Assembly: GCA_932521035.1 (NCBI GenBank)
Contig: OW051496.1
Span: 4,092,001 to 4,156,000 of the forward strand
Source of the DNA: Oscheius dolichura
Taxonomy: Eukaryota; Nematoda; Chromadorea; Rhabditida; Rhabditidae
Direction: 5' to 3'
Length of the DNA: 64,000 nucleotides
Below the pieces are notes generated by a model that saw nothing but the letters and a program-made list of their open reading frames with translations, was not told the origin of the DNA and did not search any database. Position numbers and translations under genes: made by a program. Below are positions 1 through 13,501 of the stretch, in pieces; position 1 is the stretch's first letter; each line of letters begins with the position of its first letter.

Positions 1-149
1 AACTGTACGAAACACTACAAAAACGGAGAAGCCCGGCTTTCCGGCTTGTAATGGACTAAAATGAGAAGAAGAAATGAATGGAAAATCTCCTCTAACAAGC
101 TAATAAAGCTTTTTTGTTGTTACTCCTGTTTTTCTATTCTTACTAGAAC

Positions 150-231
150 AAAAAAAAATTGCCAAGTCCGGGACTCGAACTTGAATAGAAAAACGTTAGG
201 TGCCAGTGCACCTCCACTCGGCCACCACTTC
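150..231 (-). pseudogene. tRNA-like Pol III unit, probably a decayed Leu/Ser-type tRNA
   Basis: On the minus strand TGGCCGAGTGG (224-214) matches the tRNA A box and AGTTCGAGTCC (181-171) matches the B box, about 32 nt apart. A run of nine T (158-150) follows as a Pol III terminator. The D-stem (GCC/GGT) can form, but the acceptor arms and the T-stem do not pair and no proper seven-base anticodon loop forms. I infer a tRNA pseudogene or tRNA-derived repeat with an intact internal promoter. The long insert between the D and T arms suggests Leu or Ser ancestry. Confidence 0.4.
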
Positions 232-3200
232 ACATTTTATAATGACGCATTGGCATTCCCTTGTAAAGAGCAAAAAGAAGCCGGATCCTCTTTTTATTAC
301 TTTCTGTCGTTTTGTAGGAAGAATATGATGTGAGAGAGCGATGTTTGGACGGAAGTGGCAGACAGGAAAAGGAATCTTGTTTGGTTTCAAGTAACGGATA
401 AAGGTCAGCGACGGCTTCTCTAATTCTGTACGAGAAAAAGAGACATTTTGACCGGGCGTATTCCACCCCCACCGCGTATTCCGAAGAATTGCGTGCCATC
501 AAAGCATAATACGAACTAATTTGGAAGGTGTTTTCCCGGGGCGGGAAAAGGGCGACGAGAAGAGAAGAGCGACTACCGGGGAGATATCCACCGGACACGT
601 GACCCCTTCCTCTCTGGTGGAATATTACGACGGCGGCCATCTCAAAAATCGCGGTAAATAGGGCAGGCCCGTAGAGTGACCATCCGGTGCCCGGAGGCTA
701 TAAAAACGAGGAGAATATGGTCGCGTTGAGACGAAAACAAAATGGCAATTTAGACGGGAGAGAGCAGGGGATTTTAAACCTTGGAACTAATTAGGAGAGG
801 GGGGAGAGCGACACTTCCGCGGGACAGATAGGGTGGACAAGGAGAGGACTGAAACAGGAGGAAGTGAAGCCGGCGTGGGAGAGAAGGGTGAAACAATCGT
901 CAAAAATGAAGGCGGACTGAAACAACACACAAATCAGAAATTATGAAGGGGTGGTAAAACGGAAAAGTGAAGAAGTTACAAAATACAGAAATGTCTCTCT
1001 ACTTATATCAAGTGCTCCTAGCTCATTTGCCATTTGGAATTATCCGTGCTTCAAATTGTTCTGTTTAGCAGTTTGGAGAAAGCCAATATAAGGAGGAAGA
1101 GGTAGAAAACGGTGTCACCAGCCGAACAAGGACAGTTTTCAAGATAAATGTTATGAAGGAGAATTCCCCCTACAAGAACCCTCGCTGCCCGTCTCCTCTC
1201 AAGGAAGAAACATCCGGAAATTAGAATTATTTTGAGCTTTATGAGAAATACACGGCGCTGAATGAGAAGGCAGCCAGAAATAGGAACTGGAGGAGGACTC
1301 GAGGCGGCAGATGACTGAAGAGGATAGATGACTGGGAAGGTGGGAGAATATGATCATGCTCACAATCATGCTTGTCAGTCTATGAATTGTTTTCTACAAT
1401 AGCATTATTGGGGCTAGAATACAGTTATTACAAATTTTAGAAGAAAGACTCTTTATGCTTACAATGGAGCAGAAAAAGATTAGTAAAATACCGTTTTAGT
1501 GGAATGGCTATAAACGAGGAACGGGAAGGTAAGGAATAGACTGACTCCTAATTCTAAGAGAGCGAGAGATTTCCCCCAGCTGTGGGGGTAGAATATGTCT
1601 CAGTGGATGTGGGTGACAGCGGAGAAAAGGGCGTAGCCGACAACATTTTCAGAATTATTTTAGACGGATTCTATGTTTCGAGGATGATTTCAATAGCCGA
1701 CGTTACGGTAAACTTTTACTGGTTATATACCTTATTTAGAAATTGAAAACGACAAGAGTAGGTTGAGAACAGGTCAACCCACGTGTATGGTTGATATTAG
1801 AATATTCATGGAGTTTTTAGGGGATGGAGAGGAGGGCGGCGGGGAACAGAGATCGGAAATGTTTCAGCTGGACTAGACAGCCAGGGAGGATACCTCTAGA
1901 CTTCTCTGGAGGGGAATAGAGTCAAAACAGCTTATAATAGCCTGGTAATGAGGTGAATAATGGATGAGAAAGACTCAAATCGGTACGGGGAACAAGTCTC
2001 GTTCCTCGGGGAGACCAATAGGGAATGTTATTCAAGAAGAACCCCAATGATAACACATGAAATGGATATTTATGAGAAGGTTGAAACATTACGGCTTCGA
2101 CCCCCTTCGCCCGCCAGGTGTCTATTTATGGTTTTCGGATCATGGAAGCTCCATTAGGATTGCATAGGATCTTGTTATTTTTTCGACAAATAACAAGAGG
2201 TCACCGGGGGCTATATTGAAACGGAAGCCATTTATAGAATAGACGAAACTTTCAAAATTAATGGTTAGATGAAGAGAGAACGCGAAAGAAACGCGGCCAT
2301 TTTTCAAGCTCTGCTGACCTTCTCCGACTGGGAAAATGAGCACCGAATCCATCATTAGACTTTGGGGGAATTTGAGACAGGGCAAAGTGAGCAGGGTGAA
2401 CTCTTCCTTGGGATGTTCTGATGGTCACAGATTGGAAATAATGAGGGCACTGTCATTTGAGCTAAAGGAAGAGATCCAAACACTGTCCCTCAATGAAATT
2501 TGTTTTCTAGGAAGGCTAAAACATGAAAAAGAGGGGGTTCTCATTTCAAGAACCGGACAAAAGAAAGGATCTCTGCCTTTTGTGTAATGATTAGAACGTG
2601 CTAAACTGGGGAGAAGAATCTCGTCTTCTCCTTACTATTCCCGGGAAACGGCCCGTTCTCTGTCAGTATCAATATGTTTGTTTGTTTTCTCTCGTTTTGA
2701 GGTTTAGCATACCAAATTGTATAATCTATAACTGGAACAGCCTACATGAAAGTTGTGTTAATCGAGAACACCCGTATGTTTCGAGATTTGTATTTGCAAG
2801 AGATACTTTGTATATGATATACTGACATATTGAACAAACATATTGATACTGGGGGAGAACGGGCCGTTTCCCGTATACAGTATATCTGCTCGTAGAAGGT
2901 GTTCTGTCGTCTGTCTTAAACTGGATCAACGTGGGATCTCAGATAACCAGGAAGACAGTAAAAGTGGAGAGAGAGAGCCCCGGATTAATGCAATAAGAGT
3001 GGCCAGAAACAAGACGGAACGGGGTATTTGGTTATAATGCGATGGCTCTCCGGGGGAACTGACGCGTAGGAGAGCTGTCACTGGCAGTTTCTATTTTTCG
3101 AGGAGGAGGCCAGGAACCTGACTTTTCCCGGAAAGTCACTGAACTTTTCGAACTTCCCAAATGTCTAAAAATGGCCGACTTTTGACTTTTCGACTTCCGG

Positions 3201-6200
3201 GAGGTCGATTATAGACGGACCGATGGGCGCGAGGGCGAGCCGGCTCGGACCACCGACGGATAATGGATACCGGATAAAATATTCACATGATGGATAATTC
3301 CCTCGGATAGACGACAAATATTTAGACCTTCCCGGAAACAGAAAAAATGACAATATTGGGGAGGGAGGGAGGGAAGACTCGCAAGGAAAAGGAAATGACA
3401 CGGTGGATATATTGGATACAGAAAAACTTAGATTTGTGGTCAGTGATAAGTAGAAGAGAGCTCTCATCAATTGAAGGAACTTGACGAAAATAATGGTGAC
3501 AGAATCGCAGAAAGAAAGAGAGTTTCCTTATGTTGGACCCGTGAAGCACAACAGCGCAACAATCTTCCAACTTTCCAAATTCTTTTTATTTCAGGCTATT
3601 CAGGCTAAAAGAAGGTTCATTTCTGCTCTTGTTGTTATAAATCTGACGGTTTCACGGTGTTTCTCGTATCTTTTTCATATCTCCAATCGCCCGTGCCCAT
3701 TGATTTCGTCAGAAAATGAAGAAGTTACCCGAACAGGGAAAAAGGTCATTGCTCTCTCTCTCTCTTATTCCTTTCGGTAAGTTGTTTACAGCCAAAATTG
3801 TGACTTGGGCCATCAACAAAAAGGACCGCCAAAAAGATAAACATTCTGCGAAAAAATAAGATTTGGATCATGCGCGCCTCTACCAGAGCTTGCGGCCAAG
3901 CTCGCCTTTCTTGAGCAGTTTGGCTCTCTGTATTACCCAAATCATTCTGTTCTCCATAGTTTTATCTTCGTACGGATAAAACAAATGGATTACCCGAAGT
4001 ATTGCTCACACTAAACGATTGCACAGAGTGAAGACGAATTATCCCAAGGTTTATATTGGGCAGGCAGAAAGCAGGAAAAAGCTCGGAATCTGTAATTATC
4101 TCGTACTGTAATTCTATTGCTTCAGAGCTTTTTTAGGTATAGAGTCGTCACGAATGTAAAAATATTCGAGTGAGTAACAGTGATAATAAGAAGAGCGACT
4201 GAAACAATTGGGGGAAACAGGAATCAACCGGGAAGAAATCGAAGATTTACCCCGCGCACGGCCCCCTTTGCAGAAAAGTTGTCGTGTTTTGGTCAGCAGT
4301 GTGTAATGTTGTTGTTCTTAGATAAGAGAAGAGGGAAGAGTACGCACTGGGAAAATAACTTCCACAAGTTCATTTTTGTATATTTTCTCCAAGAGTTGGG
4401 GGGAATAGTTGGCCCCTCCACGGGTAGAATAGAAGTACTCACCTTGAAGCATATCATTGCGAAGAAAGGAGAAAAAGACCAGACGGTGTGGAGGGAGTCT
4501 CTCTAAATAATTAGACATGAGTGTATAAAAAGAGAAGGGCGAGAGAGGGAGCAGTTTATAAAGAGGGGATCGTCTATACGAAGGTCTCTATAAATTTTAT
4601 AGGGATTAGAAGGAAGAAGGAGGGGGAATTGATCAACAGAAGGAAGATGCACTGTCTGGCGGGGACCGGACATTGGGAATGGATAAAGCGGGCCGACGGG
4701 GGACAACAGACGGCCGGATACAATGAAGTCCGAGGGAAAACATCCCCTCCTTGGCCGATTTATGCTAAGAAGGCGACGGCAGGGAGCAGAAAGACGCCCT
4801 TCGTGACGAAAATAGAACGGACGAGGGGATTCCGTAGCTAGTTTTCTAATGTTATTCTCAATAATCGCTGGAGGATGATGAAATCACTGACATTTGGGAC
4901 TGCTCTCAAAGATGGGGCGACACCTAAGCCGACGGATCAGCAGGGGATCAGGTGAACTTTTTTGGGGTCTAGGGGCGATTTATAGGAAAGAGGAGGGGAA
5001 AGCAACTGTTAGAGGTGACCATTTAAGGTATTGAAAGAACTCTATTTTGAGACATTTGTGGATATTGAGGTACGGCCAGAAGAGATTTATAGTTGGGGAC
5101 GAAATGAGACATTTCGAGGGTGGGGTGGATTGATCAAAAGAATATTTGGAGCATTCTGGTATGGTAAAGTGTCGAGTGAGTAGAATTGACAGTTTCTTTT
5201 ATGTTTCTAGAGCAGAACATAAAAGAATGGATGCAGATGGAGAGGGAACATTAGATAACTGAATAGATAGATGAAAAATGAGGCAAGTGTTCCGAAGTGG
5301 GGGAGGATGGAAACAGAACTGCAAAGGTGACGAGGATCCGATAAAAATCGGAAGCCCCTCAAAGCAGACGGACTAATTCGGCGAAATAAGGAAGCGGGAC
5401 TTCCTCTTCCATGATAATAAGATGCTAATCGGGTCATCAGCAGGCCACTCGAACCTGTCTCTTTGGGAGACCAAAAGAGACGAGACAATGGTAAGGGGGA
5501 AAGAGGAGGAGGAAGAGCAGCCTGGAAGACGTTAACCCCGGCAGAAGATCTTTTAATCCCCGGGTAAAAAAGGAACGACCATTCTTTTGAGAAGAGGGAA
5601 AGTCTCTCCTCTAAAAAGTAGACGACTTCCTGTTTGTGGATAATTAGCCGGCCCTTCTGAATAGCCTCCTTTGAACAGGGGTTTCTTCCATCAACTTTCT
5701 GCTCCTAATTGCCGGCAGGAGAGGGAAAGAAGTCGTCAACGATCAACGAAAGAAGACGAAAGACTTGTGATTTTTGTTAGGTTACAAAAATCCTATTTAC
5801 TGTACTGCCCTTTACCACGTCTTGTGAAAATGCCAAATGGTAGGGGAATCGTTCGTCTTACCGGACAAGTATTTCTTCTCGATCGTCAAACTCGTGATGA
5901 TTCTTTTTATGGAATTGGCTATTCAGAATGAAAACTAGGATATCTAAAGAGGAAAAGCTCAGATATGATAAAGTAAACACGTGAAGGAAGTGAATCGTCA
6001 TACAATTCAATTACAGGCCCCATAATTGGTAAATCACATTGAATAATTCCTTTTGGTCACTTTTTCCAATGTCATTTATTAGCAAGTAACAATACCCGTG
6101 TCGTCGTGATATAGGCTTTACAGAAAGTGTTTCTCATAACAAGTGAACCAAACCAGCACAGACTAAATACGACAACCGCAACAGTAGGAATTTTCATGAA

Positions 6201-9200
6201 TTGCTGTTTCAGCTGTTTCAAGGTGGCTACTTATCTTTTCCAACTTTGTCTAGGTCAGTAGCCGGGTCACTTTCTTCTTCGATATATTAGAGTCAGTGTC
6301 TAACAAAAGGGTAACGGTGGAATTGGAATGTCCAGGGAAGCGCCGGGCGTGATTTGGGTTTAGTTGGACTTAAGGTCCATTTCTAGCGGATGTCTCCCGG
6401 GATGTAGAGGTTACATTGTTCTTTCGCTGAGGAAATCCACTGAGCAAAAAGTGGATATGTCTACAGTCTACACATTTCTGCAGGAGCAGTGAAATTCAAA
6501 AGCATCTTTGAACAAATCAGAGGAGCTGATAATAATCCAAAACTGGTCAATACCACGATGTTGAAAAGGAGGTCATATATTGAAGTCTAATAAACGAAAT
6601 GAATAAATGGTGACGTTGAAGTGGAATAAAAATAGAGTTGAGAGAAAAAAGTTGACAACTACTACTCGTGGGAACAGAAATAATCTCCGTCACTTCGGCA
6701 CTAATCGTGCGAAATTGCATATTTTTCGAGGAGAAGCCGCCCGGGAATGTTCCACTATCACTAGAAATGGAGCAGGACAGTCTGGGTGGGTTGATCAAAA
6801 ATTGAGACTTGGAATAATATTTTTTGTATCTGGATAAGTAGCAGAAAAGAGAAAAAAGGGAGAGAGAGGTTTGATTGTTTGTGGCTGGCAAATTGCCCAA
6901 GAAGGAGAATAAAGGATTGAGCACGGAAGTCGCGCGTAAAGAATTCCCTCTCCTGACAGATGACCGTCTGGAGGAGGTACTTCTAGGGGAAAGAGGGGGA
7001 TGGTTAGGGGAGAACGGCCGGCCCGGGAGGATAAACGGGGAAGGCGGAAGCCCTGGAACGAAGGTAATTATCGTGAACCACGTTGTCTCTGCTCCAAGTT
7101 GATTCCTTTCCCCTTCCAATCTAATTGACAATCCCCAAATCGGAGACGACTCGGCCCACTACCAATGTGATTCGGGCGGAAGGGAGAAGAGCGGGGAAAG
7201 TAAGGCTCAGGAGGCTGGTGGGACGAACACATCGGGAAAAGAGGCAATAACTGGTGGAATAGCTAGTTCAGTTGAACGATTGGTAGGGAGGGCGGCTGAT
7301 AATTGTCGCCGTTGAAGACAAAGGAGAGACCATTTTGTACTGGGCGAGGAGGAAGTGGGTGACGCGGCCCGGATGGCAGATGTCAGTCATTACCAGCTTG
7401 TTATCTCTTTTGTGTAAACTTCTCCCGGACAAATAGTCATTTCAAAAGAGGGAAAACTTGCGAATTACAAGTGTCCTGGACAACAGGAAAGTGTCCTGGC
7501 CTTCTGGAAAAGGCCGGGGGTCTCGAGTAAAAACAGCCGCCGGTAACAATTGACAACAGTAACCTTTGGAGGGTATTACCCTCTCTTTATTAGCAGCCAG
7601 CGACACGATAAACACTGTTTATTCATAGAGATTTATGATTGGATTTATGGAGGACAAAAGACCAGCTTGGGGAGATTTTCTGACGAAACTTTATCATATA
7701 CTTTATCATATATTTTTCCGTTTTTTTTTGAAAATAAATTACCGTTCTTGCTTAGGATCAAGTTATCTATCTAACATAGAACATTTACCATTTTGATGCA
7801 ATTCTGACAATTTCTCTTTTCTATAAAGTCAAAGTGCTACCAATAACAACTACAGTTTCTGGAGCTCTTCAATAAATTTCTTGGAACTTCAGCCAAAGGA
7901 TAAATAACGGTGGCCAATAAGATAAGTCAAAGAGCGGGGAGGAACGTGATATTTCGAGGGGGGAACTACTCTGCAAGACTGAATAATTGTAGCTGCTCCT
8001 AGGTCAAAGTCTCGGGAATTATAATAGAAACAAAAAGAGAGATATGGCTCGTACTGGACAGACAGATCTTTCTCATCAGAGGACGGCGACTATTGGGGGA
8101 AAAGCGATGAAGCAGAAGAAGATTGGCTAATTCCAGGAGAGGGGGGAATCCCCGTCTGGAACAAACAAATCGGCCAATTAGGAGGGGAGATCACACGGAT
8201 GAGGAGGGCAAATCAAGGGGATAAGGAACAGGACGAAGAGGAAGCATCTCACGCATACCTAATGGCCTACGGGTTCGTATTTCGCACGGGATGTGGGAAG
8301 GAGGTTTCAATAGGATCATTTTGATTTTGTTGTCATAAATGAAAGAATTATAGCGGGTGATGCTCTTGCTTAGGATTATAAGAATACCATGGAACAGTAA
8401 CATCTTCTTTCTTTTATCCGCCCTTATTTTCTTCTGTTTCAGCGGACAGTTAGAATTGTGATTATTCCGCTTTCAATGTTCCAGCTCTGGAAAATTGCAT
8501 AGGTCCTTCCTTCAGTTTCTCGAGCTGCGTTCAAAAATTCTCCAAGGACTTCTTTCCTCTATTTAGGGGCAAATTGTTTCCGACCTCACTCACGCGGTTC
8601 GACGAGATTACTCCAAACGGAACACGGAAGGATCGGTGAAACTTTGACGAGAAACTACTGGACTCATATAAATTGGGGAAACGTTTTTATCCAGCCAACC
8701 ACCCCTTGCGAATAATTCCCAACTGGGAAAGAGACAGGATACTGTAGCTGTGGTGTGAGCCAACGATAACTTATAAGGAATAGGTGAAAGGTCGGAGAAG
8801 CGGGACAGTTTCAGGGTAACCTATCTAATGTCCGAAGAAATAATATACGGTATCCGCGAGTGGCCAACTTATAGAGGAAGGTGAATAGTTAGAGAAATAG
8901 AAAATGACGTGGGGGCCCTTCTTGTCGGGAGTAATCATGATTCCCAGTGGGTCAAAGAGAGAAGGAAGCATCTCATCAGACCGGGGTGGACAAAAGAATT
9001 AAAATGCTTCAATGGGGGGAATATAAAGAGGAAGTGGGGTATTTATATCGTATTACTGGTAGTTTATCATGTTTTGGTCGTAAAATATAGAGCCTAATTG
9101 AAACATTGAGGGACTATTTTTAGCAGGCAGCTCAAAATAGAGAGACGCCAGTTCCGGGGGCCGGGGAGATCTCTTCTCGTCCTCGTTTTTCTGGTCCCGC

Positions 9201-10713
9201 ACTCTCTTCAGTTTCGAGCAAAAAGGAGGAAGTGGCCGGGAGGGGATCAAGAACATCAAAGGGACTTACCCCGGAGGGCACTCGACAGTATTCCCCTCGG
9301 CTACACTCCCTCTCTTTACTTCGCAATTATCTGAACTCCAAAAATAGTCTCCCTTTCATGGTTAGGGTGTGTGTCCCCTCCCTCTTACTAAATGACAACA
9401 AACAAATGGCCGCTTGATTCGAGGAGAAGCCAAGACGAGAGGGTGGAAGATCAAATGGCCTTTCCAGACGGAGGAAGCCAGCCAACGGCGCAGATTAATG
9501 GAATTACGGACATTGCACACGCTACAGAGACGGCAGGAGAGACGGGAGATCGTCGACTGGACACGGGGAGGAGAGGAATGCATTTATTGTTCTTGTAATA
9601 ATGACATTATTGGAGGCGAGGGTATAAGAAAGAACTTTAGAACACTTAAAAACTACTGGACTCGAGTACCCCTTACCGTAATCTCGTCCTCCCCGAAATA
9701 TGACTCCATCAGTCAAAATGATAAACGCGGCCCGTCAAAACACACAACAACTCCTTTCAGATGATGGAGATTGGCGATTAGGGAAAAGACAAAGGAGACG
9801 GGGGGAGTAGCCGGGAAGGACGGAACATGGGAAAAGGGAAGGAGGAATGTGGAGAGGATAAAGTCAAGAAGGCAGTCATAACATGGAGAGTAAGGAACAT
9901 CTTGCCATTGACAGTGGAACTGGGTAAACTTCTCCTCACAAGCCTTTATGGGAATCTCTGAACACAAGAAAAGTAACGAAGACGCAAAGGGGCAAATGCT
10001 CGATTGATATGCTAGCCTTCGTTACAAGGTTCATCGAGCAAATAGAATAATTGAATGTTTACAGTATTCGATGCGTAAAGAAGTTCGTGTCTCGAAGAGA
10101 AATTCAGTTCAAATGTCGCTTTCTCCAAATAGGTGGAAACCGAACGGGTATATGTTTCACCGGCGCTATAAGAACGCTGCTAACGTCTTCCAGGCCCTTT
10201 CTACAAGAACGCGATGGATTTTGAAAACTAGAAAAGGCCATGCACTGATTCATTGGTCTCTTCCCCGCATATAGCTCCGCTGTAATGCATAAAAAATGGC
10301 AAAAATGGAAAACTTGGACTGTTCTCTAGAAAATAGACACCCTTCGTGTTTTCTTTGCGTTTTGGATAGATTACTTCAAAAAGAAATGAGTTGAATGGCC
10401 GCTGAAACACTAGTCGAAGCAGACAACCATTCTCAAAGTCGAACGAGTTCAGTTCGGCGACTAAACAGAGCAGAAGAGGAGGGTTCACGGGCCGTCTGCA
10501 GCCGAGGAAAACGTGAAAATTGACTGCCCGTCGAGTTTCTCCTCAAGAATAAACAATTACGTAATTGCCGCGATTTGCTGCACGGAGCCTCGGAATTCCA
10601 GAAGGGGGCGAAGAGGACTCCTCCTCCCCCGGGGTCAATGCAGACAGACTCGTCATTGTCGTTTTTATTCTCGCCATGAAACAGAGCCTTGTGTTACTTT
10701 ATATTATCTCGTG
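232..10713. other. long stretch without a convincing gene
   Basis: About 10.5 kb of purine-rich sequence. The reading frames are short (longest 194 codons, low complexity), none shows a recognisable domain, and I could not join exons with consistent splice sites and protein-like composition. It may be intergenic DNA or a large intron of a gene lying outside the window. Apart from the inverted repeat at 2.64-2.88 kb I see nothing I can name. Confidence 0.5.
2641..2876. repeat. imperfect inverted repeat (foldback or MITE-like)
   Basis: Arms of about 41 nt at 2641-2682 and 2834-2875 are near-perfect reverse complements. Both contain GGGAAACGGCCCGTTCTC and AGTATCAATATGTTTGT. The spacer is about 150 bp and carries no coding signal. 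The structure resembles a small non-autonomous transposon, but no clear target-site duplication is visible. Confidence 0.6.
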
Positions 10714-13105
10714 TTATGTTGAGAACTCGGAACTCTTCGACTTGGACGAGGCGAGGCTCGCCGACGAGTCGAGCTGCGTGTCGCGGATGTGCAACGAGGG
10801 AAGATTTCGGAACAGATCCACAAATCTCTGGAATATCTTGGGATTAAAGGGAGGAGAGGAGAAGGAGACAGACCTTGTTCTTCTGACTGAATTTGTACCA
10901 GTTATAAAAGAAGAAAATGGGCAGGGTGGCCAGCGGGCCGATGGTCGACAGCCAGCCGACTACTGCAGCCCAGGTGGGGAAGACATACGGCACGCGGTTG
11001 ACTTCCACCTCGAAGGGATCGTCCCTATCGGCAAGGATTACGGTAATTATCTGGAAGAGACATTCTTATTTTATAAGAGAAGAGCGAAACATACAAGGGC
11101 ACAGACGGGACAGATGACTGTCCAGCTGAAGAGCCAAACGGGCGACTGGCCGCTGAACCAGCGGCGCAACGAAGACATCGGCGCCGGCTCTCCCCACATC
11201 TTGGCCATGTCGCGTCTCACTTGGGGAAACCCTGGAAATACAGTGGTTTAGTCGGTGAATAACTTATCAAAAAGATTATTTTGACCGGTATAACTAGGGT
11301 TGGCGAAACCCAAACAAGTACTCGAAGTATCGGCTTTCCAGAAGCGCCCGTCCTTTTAGGAGGACGGTCAAACATCGAGGACTCCGCCAATCTCCCCGCC
11401 ATTCAAACAAAAACTGACCGTAGACAACAGTAAGCACAATAAATTGAAGAGCAACAATCGCGGTGAGACCAATTGAGCCGGTAAAGTCGTCGCTCAACAG
11501 GAACCAGTACCAGCCGGCATCCGTGCACATGACGAGTCCCAGAACGAAGAACAGGCTACAGGTGCCGACGACGGGTAGCCATTTGTAGCGGGCGAAGAAG
11601 GCAAACTGATCCGAGAGACAGGTGGCCAGGGTCTGGACCATCACGGTCTCCGTGCTGATGCCGAGAAGGAGGAACATCAGGAAGAAGAAGAACTCCCAGA
11701 CATAGTGGGCCGGCATCATATTCATGGCCTCCGGGTAGACGATGAAGGCCAGCGAGGTGCCCGACTCGACCAGCTCGTCGATCTCCTTCCCGGTTCGGAG
11801 TTTCAAATAGCCCAAGACGGAGAAGATGGCCACGCCGCCGATCATACTCATCAGCGTGTCGCCGGCCACCACAATCAACGCGTCCTGGAGGAGGAGAATT
11901 AGAAAAAGGGGGCGGGTCACCTTGAAGCAGTTGTTGCCAAATTTGTTGTACGAGGACATGGTGATGAGGGCTCCGGAGCCGATGGTGAGCGAGAAGGCCA
12001 GCTGTTGCAGAGCGGCCGACCACACTTTCCCACTCGCCAGGCTGCTAAAGTTCGGCTTGAGGAAGAACTTGACGCCGTCCCAGGCACCGGGCAGAGTCAC
12101 GCCGCGGACGAAGAGGATCACAATAATCAGGTAAGGAAGAGTGGCCGTCACCTGGAAGAGACACCAGTTAGAGACAGGGAGAAGGAGAGGAGACTCACGT
12201 AGGAGAGGTAGCCGAGGATGCGAACTCCCTTGATCAGAGCCACACAGATCAGACTCCACATAATGAAGAGGGCCAGCGCCACGAACCAGTTGATCTCGTT
12301 GATGTCCGTGATGCCCGTCGACCTCTTGGTTATGTAATTCTCGAAGAATTCCATCGTCGAGCTGTACGTCTCGTTGATGGCCGTGGCCGAGCAGAGCCGC
12401 GTCAGGGGGTCGTAGTACGGCGTCGAGAGGTTGCTGTTCCGGCAGGTGTCGTAGTTCTCTCCCGATACGCATTCTACAGTAACCCATTATTTCTATTAAA
12501 AAGAGTGCCTACTGTCGCTGTTCCACTTGTTGGTACACTCGTTCCACTGATAACTCTGACCGCTTACCACGTAGGCAATGTAAACCGCGCTCCATGTCAA
12601 GATTACTGTATAATATGTACTGATGAAGATCTCCTGGACGACCATAGCCCAGCCGAGACCTGTAATGTTTCTGCTTAGGACCAGTAAAGGACAGAGACAC
12701 ACCTTGAAAGGCGGGAGCGTATCGTTTGAAGGCCTTGACTGACGCGACGCCGGCATACTGGCCGATGAAGAATTCGCCGTACACAACGGGCAGGCCGAAG
12801 AAGAAACCACAGACGAGGTACGGGATGAGGAAGGCACTGCCACCATTCTCGTAGGCCCTTGAGGGGAAGCGCCAGATGTTGCCGAGGCCGACGGCACAGC
12901 CCAGACACGTCAAGATGAACTGTAGCTTATTGTTCCAGCTGCCCCGGTCAGTCGTTGGCGACTTCGGCTGCGTCTCCGGGTGCACATCCCAGCTATTGGT
13001 GGCCGGACTGAAACGGATGTGGAATAAAGTGAGCACGGAGTAGTACCTATCCTCTGTGGGGCTGGCGACCACGGAGCCGACTCTTTTACTGCTCTTCGAA
13101 GACAT
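10714..13105 (-). CDS. SLC6-family sodium-dependent transporter
   Basis: Membrane symporter that uses the Na+ gradient to import amino acids or a neurotransmitter-like solute. Exons: 13105-13047, 13007-12703, 12659-12513, 12473-12199, 12151-11921, 11884-11419, 11231-11095, 11050-10874, 10827-10714 (636 aa). Seen: TM1 signature VGLGNIWRFP and ENGGSAFLIPYL, a glycosylatable extracellular loop 2 with Cys residues, TM8 GTSLAFIVYPEA, and TM11-12 ending GPLATLPIFFFYNWY. Length and topology (12 TM, cytosolic N and C tails, Ser-rich C-tail) fit SLC6. The 187-nt intron 11418-11232 gives an uninterrupted YG...MAKMWG linker; shorter alternatives break the frame. TM8 reads LLGIST where neurotransmitter transporters usually have LGLDS, so an amino-acid substrate is a reasonable guess but unproven. 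It starts 396 bp from, and divergent to, the F-box-like gene. Confidence 0.93.
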
Positions 13106-13501
13106 CCACCGGAAACCAGTCGTCGGTTAGGCAGAAGCGGGAATGACTGGTCAGAAATGACTGGGAAGCGATGAGACAAGACAATGACAGACGGGAAAAG
13201 TCATGTTTCGACGAAAATTCGCCCGACTGAATCATTAGCAAGGCACCCTGAAAGTTGAAAAATAAAGGAGAACCCGACATCCTCATCACAATAATTGGTG
13301 CTAATAACTCTTCTTCGAGTTTGTTTCACGGTAGACCCCTTTCTACAAGTTCTTCTGTGGATTTCATGGTACACACTGGGAGTGTTTCACCATGAATTCG
13401 GTCTATGGGTAGGTGTCATACTCCCAATTAGGCAACAGGTGGCCATCCTAGTTGACCCCATCGACACTATCGATTATAAGAGGAAATCGCTCTCCTACCT
13501 C
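13106..13501. promoter_or_regulatory. shared intergenic region between divergent genes
   Basis: 396 bp separate the start of the SLC6 gene (minus) from the F-box-like gene (plus). It should hold both promoters. No TATA box or other motif stands out. Confidence 0.35.

Noticed and set aside
6547-7131. 194-codon minus-strand frame
   Set aside because: Low-complexity Ser/Pro/Phe composition from purine-rich DNA, no domain, and overlapping frames on the other strand are similarly open.
10565-11251. 228-codon plus-strand frame
   Set aside because: It is antisense to the last exons of the SLC6 transporter, whose membrane segments and splice sites explain the sequence.
11294-11418. C-terminal end of SLC6 as RYFEYLFGFRQP
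   Set aside because: This reading is inside a 187-nt intron. Skipping it restores the family-typical YG to KMWG spacing and the frame.
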